A DNA stretch of 60,000 bases from Bolinopsis microptera (lineage: Eukaryota > Ctenophora > Tentaculata > Lobata > Bolinopsidae): assembly GCF_026151205.1 (NCBI RefSeq), contig NC_087079.1, positions 1,950,028 through 2,010,027 of the forward strand. The letters run 5' to 3'. Position numbers and translations under genes: made by a program. The notes under the pieces were generated by a model. The model searched no databases, was not told the origin of the DNA, and saw nothing but the letters and a program-made list of their open reading frames with translations. Numbering within the stretch: position 1 is the stretch's first letter; every line of letters begins with the position of its first letter. Positions 36,346 through 46,974 of the stretch are shown piece after piece.

Positions 36346-36999
36346 TCAGGGAAACTGAGGAACAGCCAGGTCCAGGAAGCAAGTGTAAATACACCTTCCA
36401 ACATCTACTGTAACTGTTTTGTATTGTACTGCATACCGCTTCATTTGCGGGATACCTCAAATCACCCCCATATGTCAGGGTCGGCTAAAAGTAAAATCAA
36501 CAAGGGTAACATACGGGAAAGGGTAAGATTTAGATACGAGTACAGTGTCGGGCAAGGGGTAGTAAAGAACCGGTAATAATTAATTCAGTGAAATGTTCCA
36601 CGAGAGTCAGGATATTTTGGAAATTGCTAATAGAGACAGATCCTGATCAGGAAGGATTGTTAATGTTATTGAGGATGTTGATTTGAAATCCGGACGTCGT
36701 GAAGTAAAAATACAGGTTCTTCCCGCAGGATATTCGGGGCCCATGATGATCAGCTCGGGATTAATGTGGGACAGATCGAAGACTGACAACTGAACCCAAT
36801 TGAACCTAGTTCCCACTAACCAATCAGCTTAATTGGTTAGGGTTAGGGTTAGGGTTAGGGTTAGGGTTAGGGTTAGGGTTAGGGTTAGGGTTAGGGTTAG
36901 GGTTAGGGTTAGGGTTAGGGTTAGAGTTAGGGTTAATCTAAATGTCTAAATTGGGTTCAGTTGTCCGGTAGCCCGCTCTTGCGAGTTGACATTCTAAGC
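36346..36999. other. Loop of the inverted repeat, carrying the TTAGGG array
   Basis: Unique sequence between the arms. It contains the TTAGGG array, which is itself bracketed by the inverted 17-mer gacaactgaacccaatt (about 36783-36799) and its complement (about 36946-36962). No gene. Confidence 0.7.
36837..36934 (+). repeat. Interstitial telomere-type array (TTAGGG)n
   Basis: About sixteen units in one orientation, perfect except for one TTAGAG near the right end. TTAGGG is the telomere repeat of most metazoans. The array has one direction only, which argues against a head-to-head telomere fusion. Confidence 0.97.
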
Positions 37000-38175
37000 T
37001 TTTTGGTCTTTTCTTGCCTTCTTTGAGCTGTCAAAGAGCCATGAGACCAAGTAGACATTTTCGTGATAAACTGTAAAACCTCTCTATACCGGGTTTCTCA
37101 CGGTATAAAGCGTTTCATATACCTCATTAAGGGCCATAATATAATATACACGTACTGTGTCGTATTGTGATTGAATATAGCTCGATATGTATTACTACTT
37201 AGTTTACATCACCCACCAAATGCGATATGAACAACTCGGTTTGATTGTTGAGGAAAAGAAGAGGTCTGGTAATACAGGTAGGCCGGTTTAGATTAGCACA
37301 ATTGACGGTACAGAGAGGTTTTATTTATTACAAATGTGATTATCTTAACGCCACTGATTCAGCATTGAAATCAATAAAATGACAGTACAGCAGGCTATCG
37401 TTTCGATCTTGACTGTGCCATTGGTGCAGTTTCTGTGAAAATCGATAAGGCTGTATTGTAATTAGTTATGAAACTCTTATATCGCGATCGTATGGTTAAA
37501 CTTAACGTTTTTCAGTTTCAGACCTTTCCACTTAGAGTTAGTAATTCCTGATTATTACTAAAATCTGCCGAGATTTACTAAACTCCAACTACAAATATTG
37601 GTGATTTAAGTATTCTTGAAACGAAAAATTGACTAAGTTTTTTTTGAAAATCATTTTTCTCCGCGTTTCATGCAATTTGATCACTTTTGGCGGAAAAAAA
37701 TATTTTGAATTTTCGAAATTTTTCGAAGTCTCGAAAAAAAAATGTAAGTGAAAAATTTTCAAATTTTTTCTAAAAACTACTTTTCTCCGTGTTTTAAGCT
37801 ATTCCGACCATTTTTAGCCAATAAAAAATTTTTAGAATTTTGCTAATTGGTTAATTGATAATTATCCAATTAACTTATTATCTGACGTAAAAATTGTTAG
37901 AACAAAAGTTTTTCTTCCTGATAATATGAACACACTCGATTGATTCGCAACCTTTTACGATGTTCACAACTAAAGATATTCGACAAACAAGAAAGGTGGT
38001 AAAAAGTGGTAAAGTGGCAAAAAGTGGCCTTAAGCCACGTGGAAAAGTTTGGAAAAGTTGGTCAGCCATAAAGGGCACCTAATGGGACTCAAAAACGTCA
38101 AAAATCCTCTGAAAGCTTCGTGTGTCAGCAGATCGATTTTTTCAGACGGATTTCCCTGTACTACATTGTTAAAAT
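37000..38175 (-). repeat. Right arm of a 3-kb inverted repeat
   Basis: Partner of 35155-36345. Outer similarity ends within cattgttaaaat (about 38164-38175). Confidence 0.92.
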
Positions 38176-38240
38176 CAACTTTGTTTTTCAAACTCTGCCT
38201 CTTTTGTTTGCATTATATATTTTCCGTGCCGTATTTTGCA

Positions 38241-38355
38241 GTATTGATCATTTATTCTTGTATTATCAAGTCGGGAGTGTTAGGGCTCCTGTTGACCGAA
38301 TAATCCCGTTTATATAAGATCTTATGCTGGTATGATAATCATCGCGTGCACGATT
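38241..38355 (+). repeat. 115-bp inverted repeat, left copy (partner 41924-42049)
   Basis: gtattgatcatttattcttg ... tgttagggctcc ... ataagatcttatgctggtat ... cgtgcacgatt is found in reverse complement at 41924-42049. The pair brackets the LINE region. Confidence 0.85.
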
Positions 38356-38404
38356 TTCTAATCGTACTTGTCGAAGTTGCTTCAGTTTATGCTTTCAGAA
38401 TTAT

Positions 38405-38560
38405 TCTATTCTATATATTAGTAGCATAAGTTAATAGTATTATGAGGAGTTATTACATTAGCAGTAAAGCTTTGCAATATATCAGTAGCATAAATTAATA
38501 GTATTATAAGGAGTTATAACTTAGTATTTGCAATATATTAGTAGCATAAATTGTAGTACT
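38405..38560 (+). repeat. ~70-bp tandem units split by a LINE
   Basis: atatattagtagcataaatt ... agtattatgaggagttat recurs about every 70 bp. The third unit breaks off at 38560 and resumes at 40720/40732 (atgaggagttatagc) on the far side of the LINE. Confidence 0.85.
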
Positions 38561-40719
38561 TATTATTAAGAAACTGTTTACACCATTAAAATATTCAAAA
38601 CCCCTAAAAGAAATCAAGTCATCCTAAAATGGTGATCAGTACAGATCAGGACAGCTAGAGTTAAAATTTGTTTCTCCAAGCAACTCTATCATCAGCTAAT
38701 ATCTTAAGCTTATTAAGATCATTCAAAGAGTTAAGTTTCAAACCTCTACGGGTCGAATCATTCACAATAATCTTGAACAAATTCTTACGATGCGCACCGA
38801 CGCGCCCTTTACAGTTTGTTGTGACAGCAAACTTTAACGCTAATGCAGCGGGGGAGACATCAGCACTACGCAAGATATGACCTAGGAGCTTCCACCTTGC
38901 TTTAGGGACACGATCTGATAGCTTTACTGAGTTACATCTTAGGTATAAGTTTGCATTAGATATTGTTCCATGAGGCCAATAAATGTTCAGTAATGATCTA
39001 AGGTGTTTTCTATGGCAAATGTCTAGTTTTTCTAGTGACTTTGCAGTAGGACACCAACTACTGCAATTGTACATGATGATTGATACAATTTGGGCTTCGT
39101 ATACTGCTATCTTTCTGGTAACGGAGATATTCTGCTGAGACCAGATCTTGGTGAACTTATAGAAGGCATTGTTCCCAGCAATGCATCTTCATTTCCACGT
39201 AACATGGTATCATCACGACCAGGGATTGTTTCTCCAACAGGAGCGAGGAAAACATGGGTAAATTCTGTTTTCTCTGTGTTAATGAACAGGTTAAACTCCT
39301 TGAAGACTTCCTTGGCTATTGGTAGGATAGCTTCTAAGGATTCTTTTTCCACGTTCATGAAGTTACAATCATCTGAATACGCTGACTCCAGTGGCATACC
39401 TTCTTTTGAAACAGGGGGATTGGGTATGTGTGGGGGAGATTCTGCTAGTCGATGGCGTAGTTCTATAAGAGCTCCTGCAAGGACAAGAGTGAAAAGCTTG
39501 CCGGAGAGACTGTCACCTTGAAAGGATCCAAGAAGACTCTCGAATACAGCAGATAGTTCTCCTTCCACTCTGACCTTGAGCATGGTGTTGGTTAAGAGGA
39601 GTTTTACTAGCCTGAGGTCGTCGTCTGTGCATCCAGCTTTGACAAGAAGGTCAAGTATTGTCTGGCGTTTGATTGTGTCAAATGCTCGAGACATATCTAT
39701 GCCCATCTTGTGATACTGGAAGTGTTTACGCGTGACAACCGATATCAACATCCGCTCAGCCCACACTAGATCACCACAACTCCTACCATGTTTGTACCCC
39801 GCCTGCGTGCTACCAGTGAAAGCATCAACTTTGTCTTCGATTCTCTTCAGTACAATCATGGATAATATCTTACGAGCACCATTTGATAGACATAGAGGTC
39901 GTAGACTAGTGACAGGACCGGCTGGTTTGCGAGGTTTCGGCAAGGGGGTGATGATGGCTTCACCTTTAACATCAGGAAATGAATTGGTCTCCAATGCGTT
40001 ATTGATGATCTCGGCATATTTTGACCAGAATTTTGTACCAGCATTTTTCAACCACTCGTTGTAGACTTTATCTGGACCAGTGGCTTTGTTGTTCTTGAGA
40101 GATTGGGCGGCTTTTTTTACTTCATCACATGTGATGGGTATGTCTAGGCAGCGTCCATCCCCTATAAATGCTTGAAGTGGTTCATCCTCACACGTGAACT
40201 GCTTTTCGTAGTAGTCTCTGATCACTTGAGCTTTACCAGCATCTGTGGCAACAAAGTTACCTTCTTCATTGTGGACACTGATAGTAGATTTGGGCTTAGT
40301 GTCAGCTAGAGTACGCACAGCTTCAAACATCTGCCTTGTGTCATCTGTTGACATGATGGTTCGAGCGATGTCATCGGCACGTGTGTCAGCAAGGTTCTTG
40401 AGATGCTTACGGATGTCTTTCTGTAACCTGTTGATCCTTGTACGGACTTGAGTTCTGTCGGCAGCTTGGTTGTTACAGTTAAGTGCAGCTTGCAGGGTTT
40501 GTCTCTCTTTTACAAGGGCTTCAACAGTAGAGTCACTACTGAAGTTACGGTTTCTGGAGCGTGGTAGGGTCCCGATTACTTCATCAGCAGTTGTTTTGAG
40601 GACATCCATCAGGTTAGTGAGATCATCATTAGGGTTTGATGTTACCTGAGAGTTGTTGACTTTCTGTTCGACTGAAAGTTGGTATTTGACTTTGGTGGGA
40701 AGGTCAGTGGTGAGCAGGG
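38561..40719 (-). mobile_element. 5'-truncated LINE (non-LTR retrotransposon) insertion
   Basis: The insertion is bounded by a perfect 12-bp direct repeat, aattgtagtact, at 38549-38560 and 40720-40731. On the minus strand its 3' end terminates in cttaataata with no long poly(A), and its 5' end starts inside the reverse-transcriptase reading frame, so no endonuclease region is present. Removing it rejoins the interrupted 70-bp tandem unit. The clade is not certain; the tail and C terminus resemble RTE/CR1-type LINEs. Confidence 0.93.
38661..40719 (-). pseudogene. LINE reverse transcriptase, 5'-truncated and frameshifted
   Basis: Open reading from the truncation point (about 40719) through 39107 covers the reverse-transcriptase domain. 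Motifs: IDMSRAFDT (motif A with catalytic Asp), SFQGDSLSGKLF (motif B) and YSDDCNF (motif C, YSDD in place of YADD), preceded by KNNKATGPDKV and LPKPRKPAG. Homology leaves this frame by a 1-nt shift at about 39165-39175 and continues in the other frame through MYNCSSW, RWKLLGHILR and the end DDRVAWRNKF at 38661. The missing N-terminal endonuclease and the frameshift make it inactive. The protein would act in target-primed reverse transcription. Confidence 0.92.
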
Positions 40720-40927
40720 AATTGTAGTACTATGAGGAGTTATAGCATTTGTACTGGAAACATATGAGTAATTTATACGACAGGTTATTGATTGCTGCAG
40801 CCTGTTTGTTTAACGTTGTTTTTGTATGATTCGGTCTCTCGTTGTGAATTTAGCATTCCACAACTATGAGGCTACTGCACTGAATCAATAGTCTACCAAT
40901 AAGGTGACACAGCATGTTCTGACCTTA

Positions 40928-41010
40928 CCTGGGGACCCCAGGCTATAATGTTCATAAACATATTTTATTGAAGAAGATGCGGCGGAATGACAGGCTGAGC
41001 GCCGCCCAGT
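40928..41010 (+). repeat. CCTGGGGACCCCAGG dispersed element, copy 2
   Basis: cctggggaccccagg, ataatgttcataaac, gcggaatgacaggctgagcg, ccgcccagt: the longest of the three copies (about 83 bp). Confidence 0.78.
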
Positions 41011-41923
41011 GAGTACCAACCTTGACAGTACAGTCTCAACAATATGTTTACTTATTGCCCAACAAAGATTAGGCAAGATTATGTTGTTAGTGCTTACGTC
41101 CCTTAAGTGCTGAAGACACATGGACAGCCAAATAATAATGGGATCAGATTTTGTATGCCCACTCAAATTAAATAGGCTTCTTGAATCCTGCGAGGTTGAA
41201 GGTACGGAACGCATTCTACTAAACCCTAGACTAGATAAAAAATTCCATGAACAGAAGGCTTTACATCTATGAGTATAAGTTATGACGAGCGATTACGTTA
41301 CATAATCTGAATTAATTAAACTGGTGGAAGGATTAATGGTCATGTCGCATACTTGGTATTTCCTGATTGCAAGCCTGACTTCGTCCCTGCAACTTTATGC
41401 ATGAGGAATTATTATGTCTCTCGCCATTAGCAAGCATTTTTAACATTAATTCAATATCGGAACATACAGGAATCTGACAGTAGACAAATACCCATAATTA
41501 TGTCTGTACCTACCATGATTGTATCGGTCATCAAAGGCGAATCTAGACTCGATAATGCTTGACGTTTCTTCCCTAACGTCTATTGCCTAACGTCTCTTGC
41601 CTGTCTGTCGGTTGGTCAATAATATTGATGTATATAACTGTTGAAGATCATATTAATTTCGCTGGATCGATTATGTTGTATTGTTGCCCCTTAGTCTAGT
41701 GTTAATAGAAAATAGCAGGAACCCGTCTAACTCTAAAGTGGTGTCAAGAGAGTCAACGGTATTTGTTTAATAGAAATGATAACGTTGTCTAGTTTTGTCA
41801 TTTGGTATTTGGATACTGTTGCATATTTTGACAATCCGTTTTGATAGGTCACAAAGATGACTTCAAAAGGCTGTGGTTTGGACAATCACGTCGTTTTAAC
41901 CGAGGGCGAGAGCTTGGATTTGA

Positions 41924-42049
41924 AATCGTGCACGATTATTGCATGATTATCATACCAGCATAAGATCTTATACAAACGGGATTATTCGGTCAACGGGAGC
42001 CCTAACACTCCCGATAATACAAGAGTACAAGAATAAATGATCAATACTG
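41924..42049 (-). repeat. 115-bp inverted repeat, right copy
   Basis: Reverse complement of 38241-38355 with small indels. Confidence 0.85.
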
Positions 42050-42137
42050 GGACTATGAACAACACATTCCTGTAAAGAAACCGTTGTTCGGATTTGATCT
42101 TGTGAATTAGTTTTTTTGTGATCTATTTAGTACTTTA

Positions 42138-43035
42138 GGTAGGGCGAGAATAGAAATTCGTGGGACCATCTGTGAATAAATTCGTAACAAAGATTTTTCT
42201 ACAGGAATGTGTTGTCCATATTCCCACGAACCACAAAAAAAAACCGTCCAGCTGAAATGTTTGGGCAAAATTTTTCAGAGCAATTTTTCTCCAGGCACCC
42301 ATATACGCCCCAACCCTTTTTTTTGATGTTCGCAACAGTCTGGTCGAGGTAAAACTTAGCTCGAAGAATTGGATCTACTCACTTGTAATTTTGAATCAAA
42401 ACATCAGCAGCAAATTTTGGGTTTGGTAACGTGCTTTGACAAATCAAACACTGCCTAGATGTTCATGTGACAAACTTGGCCTTCAAAATATCACAGTCGC
42501 TGACGCTACGGTTACCGGCCGGGTTTAGATCAGGGGTAGTACGTACCAAAACGGGTATTTACTTTGGGTAGACGAATTTCACTGAGGTGTGTTCACTCAA
42601 TTTCAAACCATCAATCCTTTCAGTTAAAACGACCATCATTTAGGACGGTTTTTGTTCCGCCTATACTAAAATGAATCATGCGATGAATCAATGAATCATG
42701 TGATTCGCCCTCGTGTCCACCCTTTTAGGAAAATAACGCACTTGTGTTGTACGCCCTCGTGTCCTCCGCTCTTGCGTCTACCGCCCTTGTTTCCTACGCC
42801 CTAGTGTCCTATACCCGATCTCACAGACCTTCGGGAGCCGAGTAACCACTTATAGGGGTGGCGCGTATGGGTGCCTGGAGATAAATTGCTCTACAAGTTT
42901 TTGCCCCAAGATTTCAGCTGGATGGTTTTTTTGTGGTTACTGATGGGACTATAGACAACACATTCCCGTAGAGAAAGCTTTGTTAATGTTACGAATTTAT
43001 TCACTGGGTTTATTACTCTTTCCCTAACTACTTCA
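42138..43035. mobile_element. Composite of two inverted MITE copies
   Basis: 42138-42320 (tagggcgagaatagaaattc ... gtaacaaagatttttctaca) and 42850-43035 (ending attcactgggtttattactc, tttccctaacta) are inverted relative to each other. They share the sequence of the compact 182-bp MITE at 54788-54969. The gccctcgtgtcctcc repeat sits between them. This may be one long element with extended inverted ends, or two insertions. Confidence 0.7.
42686..42810 (+). repeat. Dispersed gccctcgtgtcctcc repeat, copy 2
   Basis: Partner of 17760-17875. Confidence 0.7.
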
Positions 43036-43286
43036 GTAGCATGATTCAGAAAGCTAGTTTTTTTTTCGCGTGTGTATTTTGCATTTTGCCTGTGCTTTTA
43101 TTTCTGGGAAATTCAATTTTGGACGTTCACGTCATAAGAAATAAATACGAACATTGAGTAGGTGGCAAGTGAATCATAACGTAGGGTAAAAAATCGTGTC
43201 TGTTCTGTTGCCTTTGATTGATATCAGGTATTCGAGATGTATCAAGATCATTTCATCTCGAGGGTTGCCTTGTGTTAGTGCGCAAC

Positions 43287-43565
43287 CTACCCGTTGTTAT
43301 CGGGGTTAAGTAAGACGTGAGGACTGAGCTTCAGTACAGATTGACCATTATATATCTGATGAAATAATAATAGGTCTGTATATTCAAATTTCAGCTCCGT
43401 TGGCAACATGTCTAGCTCTCTTAGCCTAGCTAAATACTCAATGTCATTATACTTATAGTGATGATCCTGTTCGCCAAGGATCCACTTGACAGCTCTGTGC
43501 TGGATGCTTTCAACTTTGTTAAGTAAGACAACACTTGTTGGCCTCATGACAAAACTGCAATTTCA
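43287..43565 (-). pseudogene. LINE reverse-transcriptase C-terminal fragment
   Basis: The minus strand encodes LLNKVESIQHRAVKWILGEQ, then Y.ARLRELDMLPTELKFEYTDL and LLFHQIYNG. This matches the typical C-terminal region of jockey/CR1-type LINE polymerases (lead Lys-Val-Gln-Arg-Arg-Ala, later LNLLPLxxRRxxxDLxFFYKxLNG). The rest of the element is absent, so it is a remnant. It is a different lineage from the LINE at 38.6 kb. Confidence 0.65.
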
Positions 43566-44212
43566 AATCTTATAGTCGCTGCAGCCCATGATGTTACGCC
43601 GCATTTTGGTGCACATCCGTATCCAGAAGAGCTCAGTCACATTACAAGGGAATTGTTAAAATTTCAACTAACCGATACTACGAGCACAAAGTAAGGGTTC
43701 AAGAGTTCAAGGTCTTCATTAGCTTACGCGCTCAGCAACTGTCGCTAGGCAACATTCTGATTTCTCATGTCTAACGCTGTCCAGATCTAGAAGGGCCATT
43801 GCCTGAAAGCCTCAGAGAGCAATTTATGTTTATTGCTCCCCAATTTATGTTTATTGCTCCTCAATTAATTCACCAACACGGCAATTGTCATTGTAATGTG
43901 CACTGGTAAGGTGACTTCTGAAAGGAGGATATTCTTGATCTGCCAGCAGGGTCTGACATGAGATAGAGCATTGGAGCCCTCTGACTATGGAGATTAGATT
44001 GAGATGAAGATTGAGGAATGAGGGGGTCTTACCTTATAACGGCCTGCATAACTCCGGGATCATTACTACAAATGCCCCCTAATGTGGTGCACCCTATTAT
44101 ATCTCCCCTGTCAACTGTCTTGGCAAGTGCTCCAGTGACGTCTTAATGAGCACTAGGCATAATGTAGAGATCTACATTCTTATTATTCCTCTTGTGTCAT
44201 TAAAACGTGTCA

Positions 44213-44640
44213 CTTGTCCAACTGTCATTCAGCTGCTCCTGCTCATCTCTCCTGCTCATCAGAGTCAACTTGTCCAACTGTTAAGCTGCTCCTGCTCATC
44301 TCTCCTGCTCATCACAGTCAACTTGTCCAACTGTTAAGCTGCTCCTGCTCATCTCTCCTGCTCATCTCTCCTGCTCATCACTTGTCCAACTGTTAAGCTG
44401 CTCCTGCTCATCTCTCCTGCTCATCACAGTCAACTTGTCCAACTGTTAAGCTGCTCCTGCTCATCTCTCCTGCTCATCACAGTCAACTTGTCCAACTGTT
44501 CTGGTTCAGCTGCTCCTGCTCATCTCTCCTGCTCATCACTTGTCCAACTGTTAAACTGCTCCTGCTCATCTCTCCTGCTCATCACTTGTCCAACTGTTAA
44601 GCTGCTCCTGCTCATCTCTCCTGCTCATCACAGTCGACTT
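44213..44640 (+). repeat. Minisatellite of ~41- and ~53-bp units
   Basis: Repeats of cttgtccaactgttaagctg, ctcctgctcatctctcctgc and tcatcacagtcaa. Some units lack the cacagtcaa part, giving alternating lengths. Open frames through it are by-products. Confidence 0.9.
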
Positions 44641-44908
44641 ATTAATGCTTTCTTGCTCCGATCTTTCCTTCTTACCACCAGGATCTGGACTAGGACTCTG
44701 ATTCCATTAAATAGGTCAGTAAGCTTTCCTTTTCACCACAAACTTTGATCTGGACTGTGGTTCCATTTAATAGCTTTCCTTTATACCACAAGGATATTCA
44801 GATCATGATCGGTTGACCACAACTGTATATCTTGGTCGTTCGTTGCCATGGCATTTGTTCAGCACAATATGTTTTTACGTAAGGATGTGCTGGAGTAATT
44901 GTCCTTCT

Positions 44909-45020
44909 ATGAGTTTCACAATACCATACTTATTCCTTATTGCTCCTTCCTCGCTCCTATTTATTGAGTTTTACAATACCATCCTTATTCCTTATTGCTC
45001 CTTCCTCGCTCCTATTTATT
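44909..45020 (+). repeat. Two tandem copies of a ~56-bp unit
   Basis: ttcacaataccatacttatt, ccttattgctccttcctcgc, tcctatttattg twice in succession. Confidence 0.85.
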
Positions 45021-45282
45021 GGTGAAGAGGCGCATTATTCTGCTGTCATCAGAATGAGAATGGTACCTATAATACTGTGCTCCAGGAGCTTACATTTGAT
45101 ATGTACTCACTGCAAACGTACAGTCTATACTGGGTTGGAGCCAGGGCTTAACATTTACGATTTAACTAGGCCATTCCATCCGAATGATATGCATATCATT
45201 ATCAATCATAAAATGTCTGTGTTTTGGCTCGCTACTATGCTTCTGCTACGAAACTTGACGTTTTTAAACCTCTGTGTCCGGT

Positions 45283-45303
45283 CCCCCCCCCCCCCCCCCC
45301 CCC
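45283..45303 (+). repeat. Poly-C tract, 21 bases
   Basis: An uninterrupted run of 21 C. On the minus strand it is a G-run able to form G-quadruplex structures in principle; the exact length is prone to sequencing error. Confidence 0.95.
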
Positions 45304-46974
45304 TGTGATATTATTTTACAACCGACAGATTGGCAGCACATGACAAGTTATTTATCAGTTTACTTCGCCGCCAAGTTATCAAGTTGACAGATGCATATGA
45401 GAATTGATAAATCATTCCATCAACTTGACCAAATTTGGATTTATGTGATAGGACACAGTTATAGGAAGTCAAGTAGCTGTGGTTAAACCTCTTTAAATTA
45501 AGTAGGTTCAATTATAATTTACGTTCGCGTTTTCGGATTTCGAATCATTATATCAAGCAACTGCTCGTCAATGTTGGTCTTATGATACGAGTATAGTTTT
45601 ATATGTTAGTTCTTTGAAATCGGCGTAAGGTACCTACATAATATTGTGTACATGATCACCAATCTTTACTGGTTTATCTTGGGGCGACTGCGGCTGAATA
45701 CCATCATTACTTAATGAATTCATTCGATTTCGTATCAAAACATCAGCTGAAGCTGATCATAAAAATTACAATATTGAATACTCTCCCTCAGATATGCTAA
45801 TCACCTACTCTGCAACAAGCGCCAGTCATCCTTCTCTTATAATTGTAAAAACGTTCACGAGGGTAATTCTAGAATTATTATAGATCTTGAACTGTCAGGA
45901 AACTAGGCGTTAGACATTATAGCCTTGTACTCTTGTAAGGTATTAGTTTAACTCAATTACAGTCGTGTAATGGAACGTTTATATTATGTCGTTATATACC
46001 ACGCTGTTGTATTATAATCCAACCTGAGAGTTAAAACTGAAAATTTGCCTGTTTTTCCGACAAATCATAATAGAAAAATCGTTTTCGTTACATTATAATC
46101 GATCTTTCAAGAGCCAGTGTCTTTTTACTTGATGTGAAAATATGATGTTTAAAACAATGTTTTAAAATAATATTGACTAATAATCGCTGAGTTGAAATGT
46201 AATCGGTTCTGATCAATTTTGATTTTTTAACCGTTTATCGCAGTTTCCATCAGATCATTTGCTATGTTCCACCCTCTCTAGTTATGCAAAACGTCTGAAG
46301 TTGGTCTCATGTTGACGGTTATCTGAAAAAACTTACTATTTCATCATTGTCACGGGCTAATTACTGTAAATGTTATTGCATCACCGTACGTCGTCAAACA
46401 TAATCCGATTTTGGCTCATGACTGGGACTATATTGCTGGGACTAGGTATATTGCTGTCACTGATCCTATACATTGCTATAGTCAGTACGATTTTAGGGAT
46501 TGTTCACATGTTACGTTACAAAATTGCCATTTAATACCCCTTTTCATAAGCCACTTTATAGCTACATATAATAGTGTATAAATCAAAATAACGTAAGCTT
46601 TTCATTTTTCAAAACCCCTTCCCCTCAAAACCCCCTCCCTACATTACGTAATATGTGACTGATCTCAAAGAAGTACTTGTTAGTATGTGTGCTCCCGGAA
46701 TGTTGACCGGAATGTCCCGGAATGCTGACTCGTCTACCCAGTCCACTCTCCCTGCACTAACAAAGAAACAGTCCCATGTTTCGAAATGTTGCTATTTCAT
46801 CATTCTGATCGCTGGCTGTTGTAGTAGCTTCATATAGTCAAATATGCAGAGTGTGTAAAATTCTCCCGGTACACGCACAGCTACACGTAACTTTGATCCT
46901 CCCGGATGTAATATGATTAAACAGTTTTAATGAGACTATCCTCTCTCATTGAGACTCTCTGTTGCTATAGTTAC

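Larger units (their letters stand above)
40732..43286. other. Repeat-rich intergenic region
   Basis: Holds a CCTGGGGACCCCAGG element, a reversed fragment of the 7561-7700 repeat (about 41716-41750), the right copy of the 115-bp inverted repeat (41924-42049), a pair of MITE copies (42138-43035) and the gccctcgtgtcctcc repeat. No host gene seen. Confidence 0.5.
43566..46929. other. Intergenic with low-complexity tracts, no gene
   Basis: Contains the 44213-44640 minisatellite, a two-copy duplication at 44909-45020 and a poly-C tract. Other sequence is AT-rich and uninformative. Confidence 0.5.

Noticed and set aside
36837-36934. Telomere-to-telomere fusion point
   Set aside because: A fusion would show TTAGGG meeting CCCTAA; the array has a single orientation and lies off-centre in the loop.
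35276-38078. Identical 66-residue open frame in both arms of the large inverted repeat
   Set aside because: Identity is explained by the inverted duplication; Phe/Leu-rich, no start context or family.
35155-38175. Assembly or read-through artefact producing the palindrome
   Set aside because: The arms differ by substitutions and several indels, which an artefact of one molecule would not give.
39090-40064. Plus-strand open frames opposite the LINE
   Set aside because: Shadows of the reverse-transcriptase reading frame on the other strand.
44940-45308. Open frame ending in poly-proline
   Set aside because: It reads through the poly-C tract and has no coding features before it.
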